From assembly GCA_019635955.1 (NCBI GenBank), contig JAHBYL010000018.1:1-56188 (forward strand): a DNA stretch of 56,188 nt, read 5' to 3'. The position numbers and the translations under genes are program-made. Source of the stretch: Parvibaculum sp. (GTDB lineage: Bacteria; Pseudomonadota; Alphaproteobacteria; Parvibaculales; Parvibaculaceae). Of the stretch, positions 35,075-43,448 are shown one piece after another. The stretch's first letter is position 1. Every line of letters begins with the position of its first letter. The notes beneath the pieces are model-generated. The model searched no databases and was not told the origin of the DNA. It saw only the letters and a list, made by a program, of their open reading frames with translations.

Positions 35075-35689
35075 TCAGGCGATTTCTGCGCGGTTCAGCA
35101 TAAGCCATTGAACGAGCAGGATTGTCTTCGCATCTGTGATGCGGCCGTCTTTTGTGGCGGCATAGGCTTCATTGAGCGGTACGACCGCGGCGCGAATATC
35201 CTCATGCTCGTGGGCGAGGCCGTGAATCCCGCCGACAGCGGAAAGGTCCGCCTCGCCGATGAAAAGAGAGGCCCGCTCGCCATAGCCGCCGGGCGAAGAC
35301 CAGACGGTGGAAACAGGGTGGAGGCGCTCGATCCGGCAGCCGGCTTCTTCCTCCGCCTCGCGGCGAGCGACATCCTCCGGTGCTTCGCCTTCCTCGTGGA
35401 TGCCGGCCACCGCCTCGAAAAGCCAGGTCGCCTCGCCCCAGACGAGACCGCAGGTGCGGAACTGCTCGATCAGCACGACGGCGCCAAGCTTCGGGTCCCA
35501 GGGGAGCACGTTCACTACTTCGGCGATGGTGTAGACATCGCGTGTGACCTCATCCGACCAGCCGCCATCGAAGCGCTTGTGACGAAAGACGAAGCGCTCG
35601 ATACGGCCCCAACCTCGGCCGATGATCTCGCGCGTCCTGATCTCGATATCGGCGAGGCTACGCGGTGTCGGGACGAGGCGGGGTTCCAT
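35075..35689 (-). CDS. Nudix hydrolase, ADP-ribose pyrophosphatase type
   Basis: 204 residues from the ATG at 35689 with GGAG five bases upstream. The Nudix box spans G96 to G117 (GIHEEGEAPEDVARREAEEEAG) and fits the consensus exactly; hydrophobic residues VVLIEQFR before it resemble the NudF/TrgB group. It probably hydrolyses ADP-ribose or a nucleoside diphosphate sugar with magnesium. The region 35690-35829 before the divergent recQ holds both promoters. Confidence 0.88.
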   Translation of the reverse strand: MEPRLVPTPRSLADIEIRTREIIGRGWGRIERFVFRHKRFDGGWSDEVTRDVYTIAEVVNVLPWDPKLGAVVLIEQFRTCGLVWGEATWLFEAVAGIHEEGEAPEDVARREAEEEAGCRIERLHPVSTVWSSPGGYGERASLFIGEADLSAVGGIHGLAHEHEDIRAAVVPLNEAYAATKDGRITDAKTILLVQWLMLNRAEIA

Positions 35690-35829
35690 GAGGGCTCCGG
35701 CAGGCGGTGGGGCGGTACAGCGAGGCAGCAGGCGGGACGAGCGTTTAGGGTTTTCCGCGCTGCTCTGGATGGTAGTTTTAGCAGGCGCGCCAGTGAGTCG
35801 CTCCCGCGCGAAGCCCGGAAAGTGAAACG

Positions 35830-37650
35830 ATGCCCGAAGCCGATGTGGTTCTGAAGGAAGTGTTCGGCCTTCCCTCGTTCCGCGGTCAGCAGGCGGAGAT
35901 CGTGCGGCACGTTGTTCGGGGCGGCGATGCCGTCGTGCTGCTGCCGACGGGGGCGGGGAAGTCACTTTGCTATCAGATACCGGCGATCTGCCGCGCCGGC
36001 GTCGGCGTCGTCGTGTCGCCGCTCATCGCGCTGATGCGCGACCAGGTGGAGGCGCTCCGACAGTCGGGCGTGAAGGCGGCAGCGCTCCATTCGGCGCTGA
36101 CGCCGGAGGAAACGCGCCGGGTGCGCGAGGAACTGGCGGCAGGCGAACTCGATCTCCTCTATGTGACGCCGGAGCGGCTGGCGAGCGGCGGTTTCACCGA
36201 TTTCCTGTCGCGGCAGCCGGTCGCACTTTTCGCCATCGACGAGGCGCATTGCGTCAGCCAGTGGGGCCATGATTTCCGGCCGGAATATCTGCAGCTTGCC
36301 GCGCTGAAGGAGCGGTTCCCGGGCGTGCCGCGCCTCGCGCTGACGGCGACCGCCGATCCGCAGACGCGCGACGATCTCATTCACAGGCTGCAGCTTGACG
36401 ATGCGAGGGTGTTCTCTGCGAGCTTCGACAGGCCGAACATTTCCTACACGATTGCGCGGAAGGAAAATGCGCGGCGGCAGTTGCGTGATTTCCTGCAAAA
36501 GCGGAAGGGCGAGAGCGGCATCGTCTATTGCCTGAGCCGGAAGAAGGTGGAAGAGACGGCGGACTGGCTGGCCGAGGAAGGCTTCGCGGCGCTGCCCTAT
36601 CATGCCGGACTCGACCGTGAGGTGCGCGACGCGAACCAGGATGCGTTCATCAAGGAAGACGGAGTCCTGCTTGTTGCAACCATTGCCTTCGGCATGGGGA
36701 TCGACAAGCCGGATGTGCGCTTCGTGGCGCATCTCGATCTGCCGTCGAGCGTCGAGGCCTATTATCAGGAGACGGGGCGGGCGGGGCGTGACGGACTGCA
36801 GGCTGCGGCCTGGATGATCCACGGCATGGGCGATGCCGCGCTTCGCCGCCGGATGATCGACGAAGGTGCGTCCCCCGACGATGTGAAGCGCGTCGAGCGG
36901 ATGAAGCTCGATGCTTTGCTCGGCATTTGCGAGACGGTGGCTTGCCGGCGGCAGGCGCTTCTTGCGCATTTCGGCGAAGTGCATGGCGGCGAATGCGGCA
37001 ATTGCGACACCTGCCTCGAGCCGGCGGAACTCTGGGACGGGACTGAGGCAGCGCGGAAGGCGCTGTCTGCGATCTATCGGACCGGGCAACGCTATGGCGC
37101 GGGGCACATCATCGACGTGTTGCTCGGCAACATGACTGAGAAGGTGGAGCGCGGGCGGCACCATGAATTGTCGACATTCGGGATTGGCCGCGAACTCGAC
37201 CGGAAGGGCTGGCAGTCGGTTTTCCGGCAGCTTGCGGCGCGCGGCATCATTGCCGTCGATCATTCGGGCTACAGCGCGCTGACGCTTGAAGAGGAGGCGC
37301 GGCCGGTGCTGCGCGGCGAACAGACGGTTGAGCTGCGGCGCGATTCCGTGCGTTCCAGCAGGCGGCGTGGGACGGCTACTGAGGCGGAAGCCTGGGCTTC
37401 GCCAGAAGATGAAGCGCTGTTCCAGGCGCTGCGCGCCCAACGCCTGCGGCTCGCGAAGGAGCAGGGCGTGCCGCCCTATGTGATCTTCCACGATACGACG
37501 CTTCGCGAGATGACACGGCGCCGTCCTGCGAGCGAAGCGGCGCTTGCCGAGATTCCCGGGATCGGCGGCGCCAAGATCGCGCGTTACGGAAGGGCGTTTC
37601 TTTCCGTGATTTGCGAAGATGCTGGTCAGGCGCGTGCCAGCGTTACCTGA
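35830..37650 (+). CDS. recQ: ATP-dependent DNA helicase RecQ
   Basis: 606 residues. Walker A PTGAGKS (39-45), the DEAH box (137-140) followed by CVSQWGHDFRPEY, and the motif VI region QETGRAGRDG are intact. A zinc-binding RQC cluster lies near 365-396 (cysteines of GICETVACRR and GGECGNCDTCLEP). The HRDC domain occupies about 530-600 (EALFQALRAQRLRLAKEQ, then IPGIGGAKIARYG). It unwinds DNA 3' to 5' in recombination and fork repair. Its stop lies 25 bp inside the convergent cfa reading frame. Confidence 0.96.
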   Translation: MPEADVVLKEVFGLPSFRGQQAEIVRHVVRGGDAVVLLPTGAGKSLCYQIPAICRAGVGVVVSPLIALMRDQVEALRQSGVKAAALHSALTPEETRRVREELAAGELDLLYVTPERLASGGFTDFLSRQPVALFAIDEAHCVSQWGHDFRPEYLQLAALKERFPGVPRLALTATADPQTRDDLIHRLQLDDARVFSASFDRPNISYTIARKENARRQLRDFLQKRKGESGIVYCLSRKKVEETADWLAEEGFAALPYHAGLDREVRDANQDAFIKEDGVLLVATIAFGMGIDKPDVRFVAHLDLPSSVEAYYQETGRAGRDGLQAAAWMIHGMGDAALRRRMIDEGASPDDVKRVERMKLDALLGICETVACRRQALLAHFGEVHGGECGNCDTCLEPAELWDGTEAARKALSAIYRTGQRYGAGHIIDVLLGNMTEKVERGRHHELSTFGIGRELDRKGWQSVFRQLAARGIIAVDHSGYSALTLEEEARPVLRGEQTVELRRDSVRSSRRRGTATEAEAWASPEDEALFQALRAQRLRLAKEQGVPPYVIFHDTTLREMTRRRPASEAALAEIPGIGGAKIARYGRAFLSVICEDAGQARASVT

Positions 37651-38882
37651 GTGACGTCTATATTTCCGGCGCGGAAACCGGCCTCGCAATAGGACAGATA
37701 ATATTCCCACATGCGGCGGAAGCGTTCGTCGAATCCTTGATGGCGGATTTCAGGCCACGCCACGCGGAAGCGGTCGCGCCACTGTTTCAGCGTTTCGGCG
37801 TAGTCGAGGCCGAATTCGAGATTGCCCGCCCATGAGAGGCCGGCCTGCGACACCTGTTGACGCAGCGCCGAGGGCGAGGGCAACATACCGCCGGGGAAGA
37901 TATAGCGCTGGATGAAATCGGCGCGCTTGCGGTAGGAATCGAAAGAGCTCTCGGCAATGGTGATGATCTGCAGACCCGCCTTGCCGCCGGGCTTCAGGCA
38001 ATCGCGGACCTTGCCGAAATAAGCGGGCCAGTATTGTTCACCGACTGCCTCGAACATTTCGATGGAGGCGATGCGGTCGAACTTATCCTCGACGTCGCGA
38101 TAGTCCTGATATCGGATATCGACCTTGTGCGAGAGCTGCTTCTTCTCCATGCGCTCGCGGGCGAAAGCCAGTTGCTCCTTGCTGATCGTGATGCCGGTGA
38201 CGCGGCAGCCGATCTCGCTTGCCGCGAACTCGGCGAAACCGCCCCAGCCGCTGCCGATTTCGAGCAGGTGATGCTCGGGCCGTAGGTCCATGTTGCGGGC
38301 GAGCGTCCGGTATTTGTTGGTCTGGGCTTCGGAGAGTTCCTGATCCGGGTGCTCGAACAATGCGGACGAATAGGTCATCGTCGGATCGAGCCAGCGGTCA
38401 TAGAAGCGGTTGCCGAGGTCGTAGTGGTATTCGATGTTGCGCTTCGAACCGCTCTTCGAATTGCGGCGCATCAGGTGGCCGAGCCGTGACAGGAAGCGGA
38501 CGGCGGGCATGCCGGTCAGCTTGTCCTGTAACGCATCCTTGTTGCGGATAAAGAATTGCAGGAAGGCGGTGACGTTGGGGCTGTCCCACATGCCGTCGAG
38601 AAAGGCCTCGGCCGCGCCGAGATCGCCGCCGGCAAAGAAGCGCCGGGTGAGACCATAGTCGCGGATGATGATTTCGGCATCTTCGCCCGGTTCCGTACCG
38701 CGAAAGAGCAGGCGGCGGCCGTCGGGCAGGGTCACGGTCATGGAGCCGTGACGGACGCGCGCCAGGGTCCTGAAGACGAGCTTCGCCAGGCGGGGAATGC
38801 CGCCGATCTTGGAGACATTTTCCGGGGTTACAGTGACAACACCCCCCAAGTCGCGATTGGTTGCGGCTAGCTGGTGGTTCAT
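37626..38882 (-). CDS. cfa: Cyclopropane-fatty-acyl-phospholipid synthase
   Basis: 418 residues from the ATG at 38882 behind a GGAGG-rich leader. The SAM-binding motif is LEIGSGWGGFAEF (207-219); HYDLGNRFY (153-161) and the AEAFLDGMWDS segment near 91-101 are characteristic of the CFA/SAMT family. It methylates cis double bonds of membrane phospholipids to cyclopropane rings, a stationary-phase and acid-stress response. A second candidate, a mycolic-type methyltransferase, is unlikely. The convergent recQ gene overlaps its 3' end by 25 bp. Confidence 0.93.
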   Translation of the reverse strand: MNHQLAATNRDLGGVVTVTPENVSKIGGIPRLAKLVFRTLARVRHGSMTVTLPDGRRLLFRGTEPGEDAEIIIRDYGLTRRFFAGGDLGAAEAFLDGMWDSPNVTAFLQFFIRNKDALQDKLTGMPAVRFLSRLGHLMRRNSKSGSKRNIEYHYDLGNRFYDRWLDPTMTYSSALFEHPDQELSEAQTNKYRTLARNMDLRPEHHLLEIGSGWGGFAEFAASEIGCRVTGITISKEQLAFARERMEKKQLSHKVDIRYQDYRDVEDKFDRIASIEMFEAVGEQYWPAYFGKVRDCLKPGGKAGLQIITIAESSFDSYRKRADFIQRYIFPGGMLPSPSALRQQVSQAGLSWAGNLEFGLDYAETLKQWRDRFRVAWPEIRHQGFDERFRRMWEYYLSYCEAGFRAGNIDVTQVTLARA

Positions 38883-38915
38883 CGCCTCCGGCCTCCTCCC
38901 TTTCGTGGTCTCAGA

Positions 38916-38940
38916 AACAAGTATAGGCAGGAAATGTTCC
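38916..38940 (-). promoter_or_regulatory. cfa: Possible EcfG (general stress) promoter of cfa
   Basis: On the minus strand GGAAC (38936-38940) and TGTT (38916-38919) are separated by 16 bases. The alphaproteobacterial EcfG consensus is GGAAC-N16/17-CGTT, so one base of the -10 differs. It lies 33 bp upstream of the cfa start codon. Confidence 0.4.
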
Positions 38941-39063
38941 GAGCCCAGTCTTTCCGGTACGTGGCAGGGGGAAGGGCGGTTCAGGGTGGCGGCACGCAAA
39001 ATGGGCCGCAGGCAGCCGCTTTGCGCGGATGCGACTGAAGAAAATGCCGAAATAAGGAGAAAA

Positions 39064-39138
39064 TGGCTCCCCGGGCCGGATTCGAACCAGCGACCAACCG
39101 GTTAACAGCCGGTTGCTCTACCACTGAGCTACCGGGGA
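39064..39138 (-). tRNA. tRNA-Asn (anticodon GTT)
   Basis: 75 bases with encoded CCA. The acceptor TCCCCGG pairs with CCGGGGA. The anticodon stem ACCGG/CCGGT closes the loop CTGTTAA with anticodon GTT. The T-arm contains GTTCGAATC. A weak -10-like TATACG lies upstream at 39182-39187 on the same strand. Confidence 0.97.
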
Positions 39139-39299
39139 GCAGATCGGCAGGCGCCCGTATGGCGCGCACCGATGAGGGCTGCGTATAGCAAAGAGATCGG
39201 GCCCTTGCCAGCCTAAATGTCTTGCTGTCGCCACCTTTCCGCACTATCTGCGCGGGGCCTACAGGGCGGTTCTGGGGCGCGTCGGACGAGTGGACATAT

Positions 39300-39545
39300 A
39301 TGGCGGCGGTACGATTCGGCAGCAGAAAGATACACGTACCCGGCCCGCCGCTGCTTCGAATCACGGTCGGGCTTGTACTGGTGGTTGGAGGTGTTTTCGG
39401 ATTCCTCCCGGTTCTGGGCTTCTGGATGCTTCCGCTCGGTGTGCTCGTGCTTTCGGTCGATCTGCACCCAGTCCGCAGGACAAGGCGGCGGATAGAAGTC
39501 TGGTGGGGACGGCGGCGGCGCAGAAAGCAGCAGATGAAGCAATAG
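39300..39545 (+). CDS. Small conserved membrane protein
   Basis: 81 residues from the ATG at 39300. A short polar start (VRFGSRKIHVPG) is followed by two closely spaced hydrophobic segments (LLRITVGLVLVVGGVFGFLP and LGFWMLPLGVLVLSVDL) and a strongly basic tail (VRRTRRRIEVWWGRRRRRK). I recall similar small proteins in Rhizobiales, but no function is known. The tail suggests an N-in, C-in hairpin with cytoplasmic basic end. The ribosome site is weak. It precedes the minus-strand deacetylase with a 3-bp gap between stop codons. Confidence 0.65.
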   Translation: MAAVRFGSRKIHVPGPPLLRITVGLVLVVGGVFGFLPVLGFWMLPLGVLVLSVDLHPVRRTRRRIEVWWGRRRRRKQQMKQ

Positions 39546-39548
39546 GCT

Positions 39549-40625
39549 TCAGTCGATGCCAAGCGAGCGGATAGGCCGGGCGAGGGCGAAGGGCAGCCCG
39601 CTCAGCAGAGCTTCGAGCATCCGGCGATCCTGAAAGTCACCATTGAGGGAAAGGCGCGGAAGGCTCCATAGCCGCCTGGCATGGGCCGGGTGGATCATGC
39701 CCTTGCGCGTGGTTGTGGCGGAACGGAAGCCGAGCGCCTCGGCCAGTGCGAAATCGCGTTCGCCGGCCGATGACGGATCTCCATAGGGATAGGAGAAATG
39801 CCGCGGCCGGTAGCCCAGCTCGGCTTCCATCCGGCCGACACCGCTTTCGATATCGATACGTGCGTCATGGGCGGAGAGCCGGGCCTGCGCGAAATGGGCG
39901 GCTGTATGGGCTTCCACACTGGCGAGGGGGTGGGCTGCGAGCTTGCGCACCTCATCCCAGCTCAAGGCGAGTTCGCGCGTGATCGCGGCGATGTCTATGC
40001 CGTGGATCGAGGCCAGTCGGCGCACTTCGGCGCGAAGGTCCGTTTCAGGCAATTCGCGGAGAGACCAGTATATGGCTTTCCAGGCGGCGTATTTCTGTTC
40101 GACAGTCCGGGCCGGGAAGGTTTTTTCGCCCCCGGGGAGACGTGCTTCGACCTCATCCGCTTTTTCAATGATGCGTTCGAGCGCGACCCACCAGATTTCT
40201 GCCGTTCCGTCCGGCAGGCCGGAGGTGAGATAGAGGGTAAAGGGAACATCGTACCTGGCGAAGACGGGGAGAGCGTCCGTGAGGTTGTCCCGGTAGCCGT
40301 CGTCGAGCGTGAAGACGGCAAAGCGTTCCGTCCGGTCGCCGGCCTCGATGCGGTTCACCGCCTCATCGAGCGACAGGCAGCGATAGCCGCGCTCCTTCAC
40401 GAGACGGATGGTCTCATCGAGGAAATCCGGAGTGATTTCGAGGATGCGGTTCGGCGCGAAGGCGCGTCCGTCATCGAGGCAGACGCGGTGCAGCATGAAG
40501 ATCACGCCGTCGCCCGCGACGGATCGCGGCGCAAGGCGGCAAGCGCCGCTGCGATGAAGGGCGAGGAGCGCTTGCCCCATGAGGGAAGGCTTCCGCGCCG
40601 GGACGATGCCTGATTCCGCGAACAT
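39549..40625 (-). CDS. Polysaccharide deacetylase (NodB-type)
   Basis: 358 residues, carbohydrate-esterase family 4. The catalytic motif is TLDDGY (106-111) with D108/D109. The zinc histidines are H240 and H244 (VEAHTAAH), and FSYPYGDPSSAG is the third motif. No clear signal peptide is present; the N-terminus has a weak hydrophobic patch only. The reaction would be removal of an N- or O-acetyl group from a sugar chain or lipid-linked sugar. It diverges from the CelD-like gene and belongs to the surface-polysaccharide locus. Confidence 0.88.
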   Translation of the reverse strand: MFAESGIVPARKPSLMGQALLALHRSGACRLAPRSVAGDGVIFMLHRVCLDDGRAFAPNRILEITPDFLDETIRLVKERGYRCLSLDEAVNRIEAGDRTERFAVFTLDDGYRDNLTDALPVFARYDVPFTLYLTSGLPDGTAEIWWVALERIIEKADEVEARLPGGEKTFPARTVEQKYAAWKAIYWSLRELPETDLRAEVRRLASIHGIDIAAITRELALSWDEVRKLAAHPLASVEAHTAAHFAQARLSAHDARIDIESGVGRMEAELGYRPRHFSYPYGDPSSAGERDFALAEALGFRSATTTRKGMIHPAHARRLWSLPRLSLNGDFQDRRMLEALLSGLPFALARPIRSLGID

Positions 40626-40769
40626 GGACCCATTCTGACGGACAAAAGTTAACGCCCGGCAACTTGCACGCGCCTTGCAATTCAGCCTTCAGATGACAGG
40701 ACGCGTCCAGAATCGGGAACCGATCGCCCGCGCCTTGTCGGCACAAGACTACAGCAAGGCGAGGCCCCC
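40626..40769. promoter_or_regulatory. Divergent region of the polysaccharide locus
   Basis: 144 bp between the deacetylase and the first CelD-like gene, both reading outward. It contains two copies of CTTGCA 11 bp apart, (ACTTGCACGCG and CCTTGCAATT). No consensus promoter was picked. Confidence 0.3.
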
Positions 40770-42041
40770 ATGACGCCGCTGACAACGACGTTCGAGACGT
40801 TTACCGGACCAAATGCGCCGCTCGCGCAGGTAGAGAGCAAAAAGACTGGGATTTCCGCGATTTCCGGTGCTGCAAAGCCCGAGATTCTCCTATCTTTGCA
40901 CGATGATATCGAGCCGCTGAAGGCGGTCTGGCAGGCGCTGGAGCGAGAGGGCGATGCGACCCCGTTTCAGAGTTTCACCTGGCTTTCGGCATGGCAGCGC
41001 CATATCGGGACGGCGCAGCGTGTCAAACCGGCCATTGTCGTCGGATGGGACAGCAAGGGCGGCGCGCTCTTCATTCTTCCGCTGGGCATTGCGCAGGGCG
41101 TCATCATCAACACGCTTGTCTGGCTGGGCGAGGGGCTTTGCGACTATCAGGGCCCGCTGCTGGCCAAGGATCTGTGCCGCCATGTAACCGCCAGCCAGTT
41201 CCCGGCGCTCTGGGAAACGATCCGGGAGCTGTTGCCGTCGCACCAGATCGTGACCTTGAGCCGGATGCCGGAGCGTATCGGCGGGCAGGCCAATCCGTTC
41301 ATGGCACTGGGCTCGATGCGCCGGCATGCCTCTTCGGCCCACCTCACGAAGATCAACGCCGATTGGGCCTCCTACTATTCGGAGAAGCGTTCGCCCGGAA
41401 GCAAGAAGCGCGACCGCCAAAAGCGGCGCAAGGTCGAAGAACTCGGCGAAGTGAATTTTGTCGTCCCGTCGACCGCGGAAGAGCGGCTTGCGACGCTGGA
41501 GACGCTGGTGGCTCAGAAGTCGGTCGCCTTCGCGAGGATGGGCGTGGCCAACATTTTCGAGAAGCCCGGCCATCTCGACTTCTATCGTGAACTTGCGGGT
41601 TCGGACGAGGCATCGGAGCTTCTCCATCTCAGCCACCTCACGGTGGGCGGCGAGATCGCGGCTGCGAGCTGCGGCCTCAGCATGGGCGGCAGCTATTTTT
41701 ACGTTTTGGCAAGCTATGACGAGCATGCGGATGCCGCACGCTTCGGCCCCGGCGTGATCCATCTCATGGAATTGATGGAGCATGCGGCGGGCACGGGTCA
41801 CCAAGTATTCGACTTCACCATCGGCGACGAATCCTACAAGGATTGCTGGTGCGAAGTGGAAGTGCCGCTCTACGACTATTTCGAGCCCAATACGCTCGCA
41901 GGTTGGGCCGGCATAGGGCCGCGCATCGCGCTCCTCCAGATTAAACGCTTCGTCAAGCAGACGCCGGTACTTTGGCAGGGATTCACCCGGCTGCGTGCTG
42001 CTGTCGGCGGAATCGCCGCGTTCCGTTCCGCCAGAGCCTGA
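40770..42041 (+). CDS. CelD/BcsL-like acyltransferase 1
   Basis: 423 residues, Acetyltransf_6 (BcsL/CelD, FemAB-related double-GNAT fold). Landmarks are PFQSFTWLSAWQRHIG near 68-84, a lysine/arginine-rich loop SPGSKKRDRQKRRKVEELGE, and the C-terminal acyl-CoA region GGEIAAASCGLSMGGSYFYVL, then FDFTIGDESYKDCW. Members occur in cellulose and exopolysaccharide loci and are thought to acylate polymer or precursor. No membrane anchor is seen, so it acts in the cytoplasm. The flippase gene begins 5 bp after its stop. Confidence 0.85.
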   Translation: MTPLTTTFETFTGPNAPLAQVESKKTGISAISGAAKPEILLSLHDDIEPLKAVWQALEREGDATPFQSFTWLSAWQRHIGTAQRVKPAIVVGWDSKGGALFILPLGIAQGVIINTLVWLGEGLCDYQGPLLAKDLCRHVTASQFPALWETIRELLPSHQIVTLSRMPERIGGQANPFMALGSMRRHASSAHLTKINADWASYYSEKRSPGSKKRDRQKRRKVEELGEVNFVVPSTAEERLATLETLVAQKSVAFARMGVANIFEKPGHLDFYRELAGSDEASELLHLSHLTVGGEIAAASCGLSMGGSYFYVLASYDEHADAARFGPGVIHLMELMEHAAGTGHQVFDFTIGDESYKDCWCEVEVPLYDYFEPNTLAGWAGIGPRIALLQIKRFVKQTPVLWQGFTRLRAAVGGIAAFRSARA

Positions 42042-42046
42042 AAGAC

Positions 42047-43432
42047 ATGTCCATGATTTCCGTCCCTCTGCCGCAGCCGCTGAAGCGGGCAGCAGCGCCG
42101 CTGCTTGCCAAGCTTCAGGACGGGCATTTGGGCGGCGTGGTGCGCGGGGCCGCATTCGTCATGGGCATCCGCGTTGCGGGGGCTGCCATTGCGTTGCTCA
42201 GCCAGGTTCTGCTTGCCCGGTGGATGGGAGCCTTCGAATACGGCATCTACTCCTATGTCTGGGTCTGGGTGATCGTGCTCGGCATCATCGTGCCGATGGG
42301 TTTCGGGACGTCGGTCCTGCGCTTCATTCCCGAGTACAGGGCCAAGGAGCGCTGGGCGCGGCTTGCTGGATTTCTCCGCACTTCATTCGGTGTGGTGCTG
42401 GTCGTGAGCGCGAGTACCGCGTGCGCAGGGTTGCTGCTGCTTTGGGCCTTTAACGACCACATTGAAAGCCACTATGTGCTGCCGCTGGCGATCGGGCTTC
42501 TCTGCGTACCGGCCTTTGCTGTAACGGATTGGCAGGAAGGCGCGGCGCGGGCCTTCGGCTGGGTGAACCTGGCCTATGTTCCGCCCTATATCATTCGCCC
42601 CCTGCTGATCGTCGGCGCGGCCGGCGGCATTCTTTATTTCACCGGCGGTGCGACAGGGCTTCAGGTCGCGCTTGGCGCTCTGGCGGCCTCCGCTGCGACG
42701 ATGCTCGGCCAGAGACTTTATTTCATCTGGCGCACCAGCCGCACCATGCCGAAGGCAAGGCCGGTCTATCATGCCAAATACTGGATCGGCGCGTCCGTGC
42801 CGCTGGTGCTCGTCGAAGGGCTCTACCTCCTGATGACGAATACCGACATCGTGCTGCTCGGATATTTCGTGGATCCGGATGAGGTCGGCGTCTATTTCGC
42901 GGCGACGCGGATTGCCAACCTCATGGCCTTCATCTTCTTCTCGCTTAATGCGCTCGCCGTGCCGAAGTTCGCTGAGCTGCATGGCGCAGGCAAGCATAGC
43001 GAGTTGCAGCGCTTTGTGCGCGGGGTCATTCACGCGATGTTCTGGCCGACGCTCGCTGCCGGTGCGGTACTGCTCGTCGCCGGTCAGTTCGTGCTCGGGC
43101 TTTTCGGCGACGGGTTCGACGCGGGCTATCCGATGCTCGTTCTGCTCATGCTCGGTTTTCTCATGCGCGCAGCGACGGGGCCGACCGAATATCTCCTCAA
43201 CATGACCGGCAACCAGAACATCGTCGCCGCCGTCTACGGCGCCGCAGCGCTCGGCAATATCGGGCTCAACCTCGGATTCATTCCGCTCTGGGGCGCGACG
43301 GGCGCCGCAGCAGCCACGGCGATTTCCGTTCTCATTTCGACGCTTGTGCTTGCTCTGGTCGTGCGGCGCAGGCTGGGCATCACGGCATTCATCATTACAG
43401 GGACGCGTGCGCGAGCGCCCTCCGCCGCTTGA
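42047..43432 (+). CDS. Wzx-like oligosaccharide flippase
   Basis: 461 residues and about 14 hydrophobic segments, a MATE/MOP-superfamily polysaccharide flippase. The start GGVVRGAAFVMGIRVAGAAIALLSQVLLARWMG is the classical first helix pair with the LLARWMGAFEYGIYSY motif. The C-terminal part (GPTEYLLNMTGNQ) matches polysaccharide biosynthesis C-domain proteins. The ATG at 42047 lies 5 bp after the preceding stop; an ATG two codons on is an alternative. It would move lipid-linked repeat units across the inner membrane for Wzy polymerisation. Confidence 0.9.
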   Translation: MSMISVPLPQPLKRAAAPLLAKLQDGHLGGVVRGAAFVMGIRVAGAAIALLSQVLLARWMGAFEYGIYSYVWVWVIVLGIIVPMGFGTSVLRFIPEYRAKERWARLAGFLRTSFGVVLVVSASTACAGLLLLWAFNDHIESHYVLPLAIGLLCVPAFAVTDWQEGAARAFGWVNLAYVPPYIIRPLLIVGAAGGILYFTGGATGLQVALGALAASAATMLGQRLYFIWRTSRTMPKARPVYHAKYWIGASVPLVLVEGLYLLMTNTDIVLLGYFVDPDEVGVYFAATRIANLMAFIFFSLNALAVPKFAELHGAGKHSELQRFVRGVIHAMFWPTLAAGAVLLVAGQFVLGLFGDGFDAGYPMLVLLMLGFLMRAATGPTEYLLNMTGNQNIVAAVYGAAALGNIGLNLGFIPLWGATGAAAATAISVLISTLVLALVVRRRLGITAFIITGTRARAPSAA

Positions 43433-43448
43433 GTGAAAGACATGCTTC

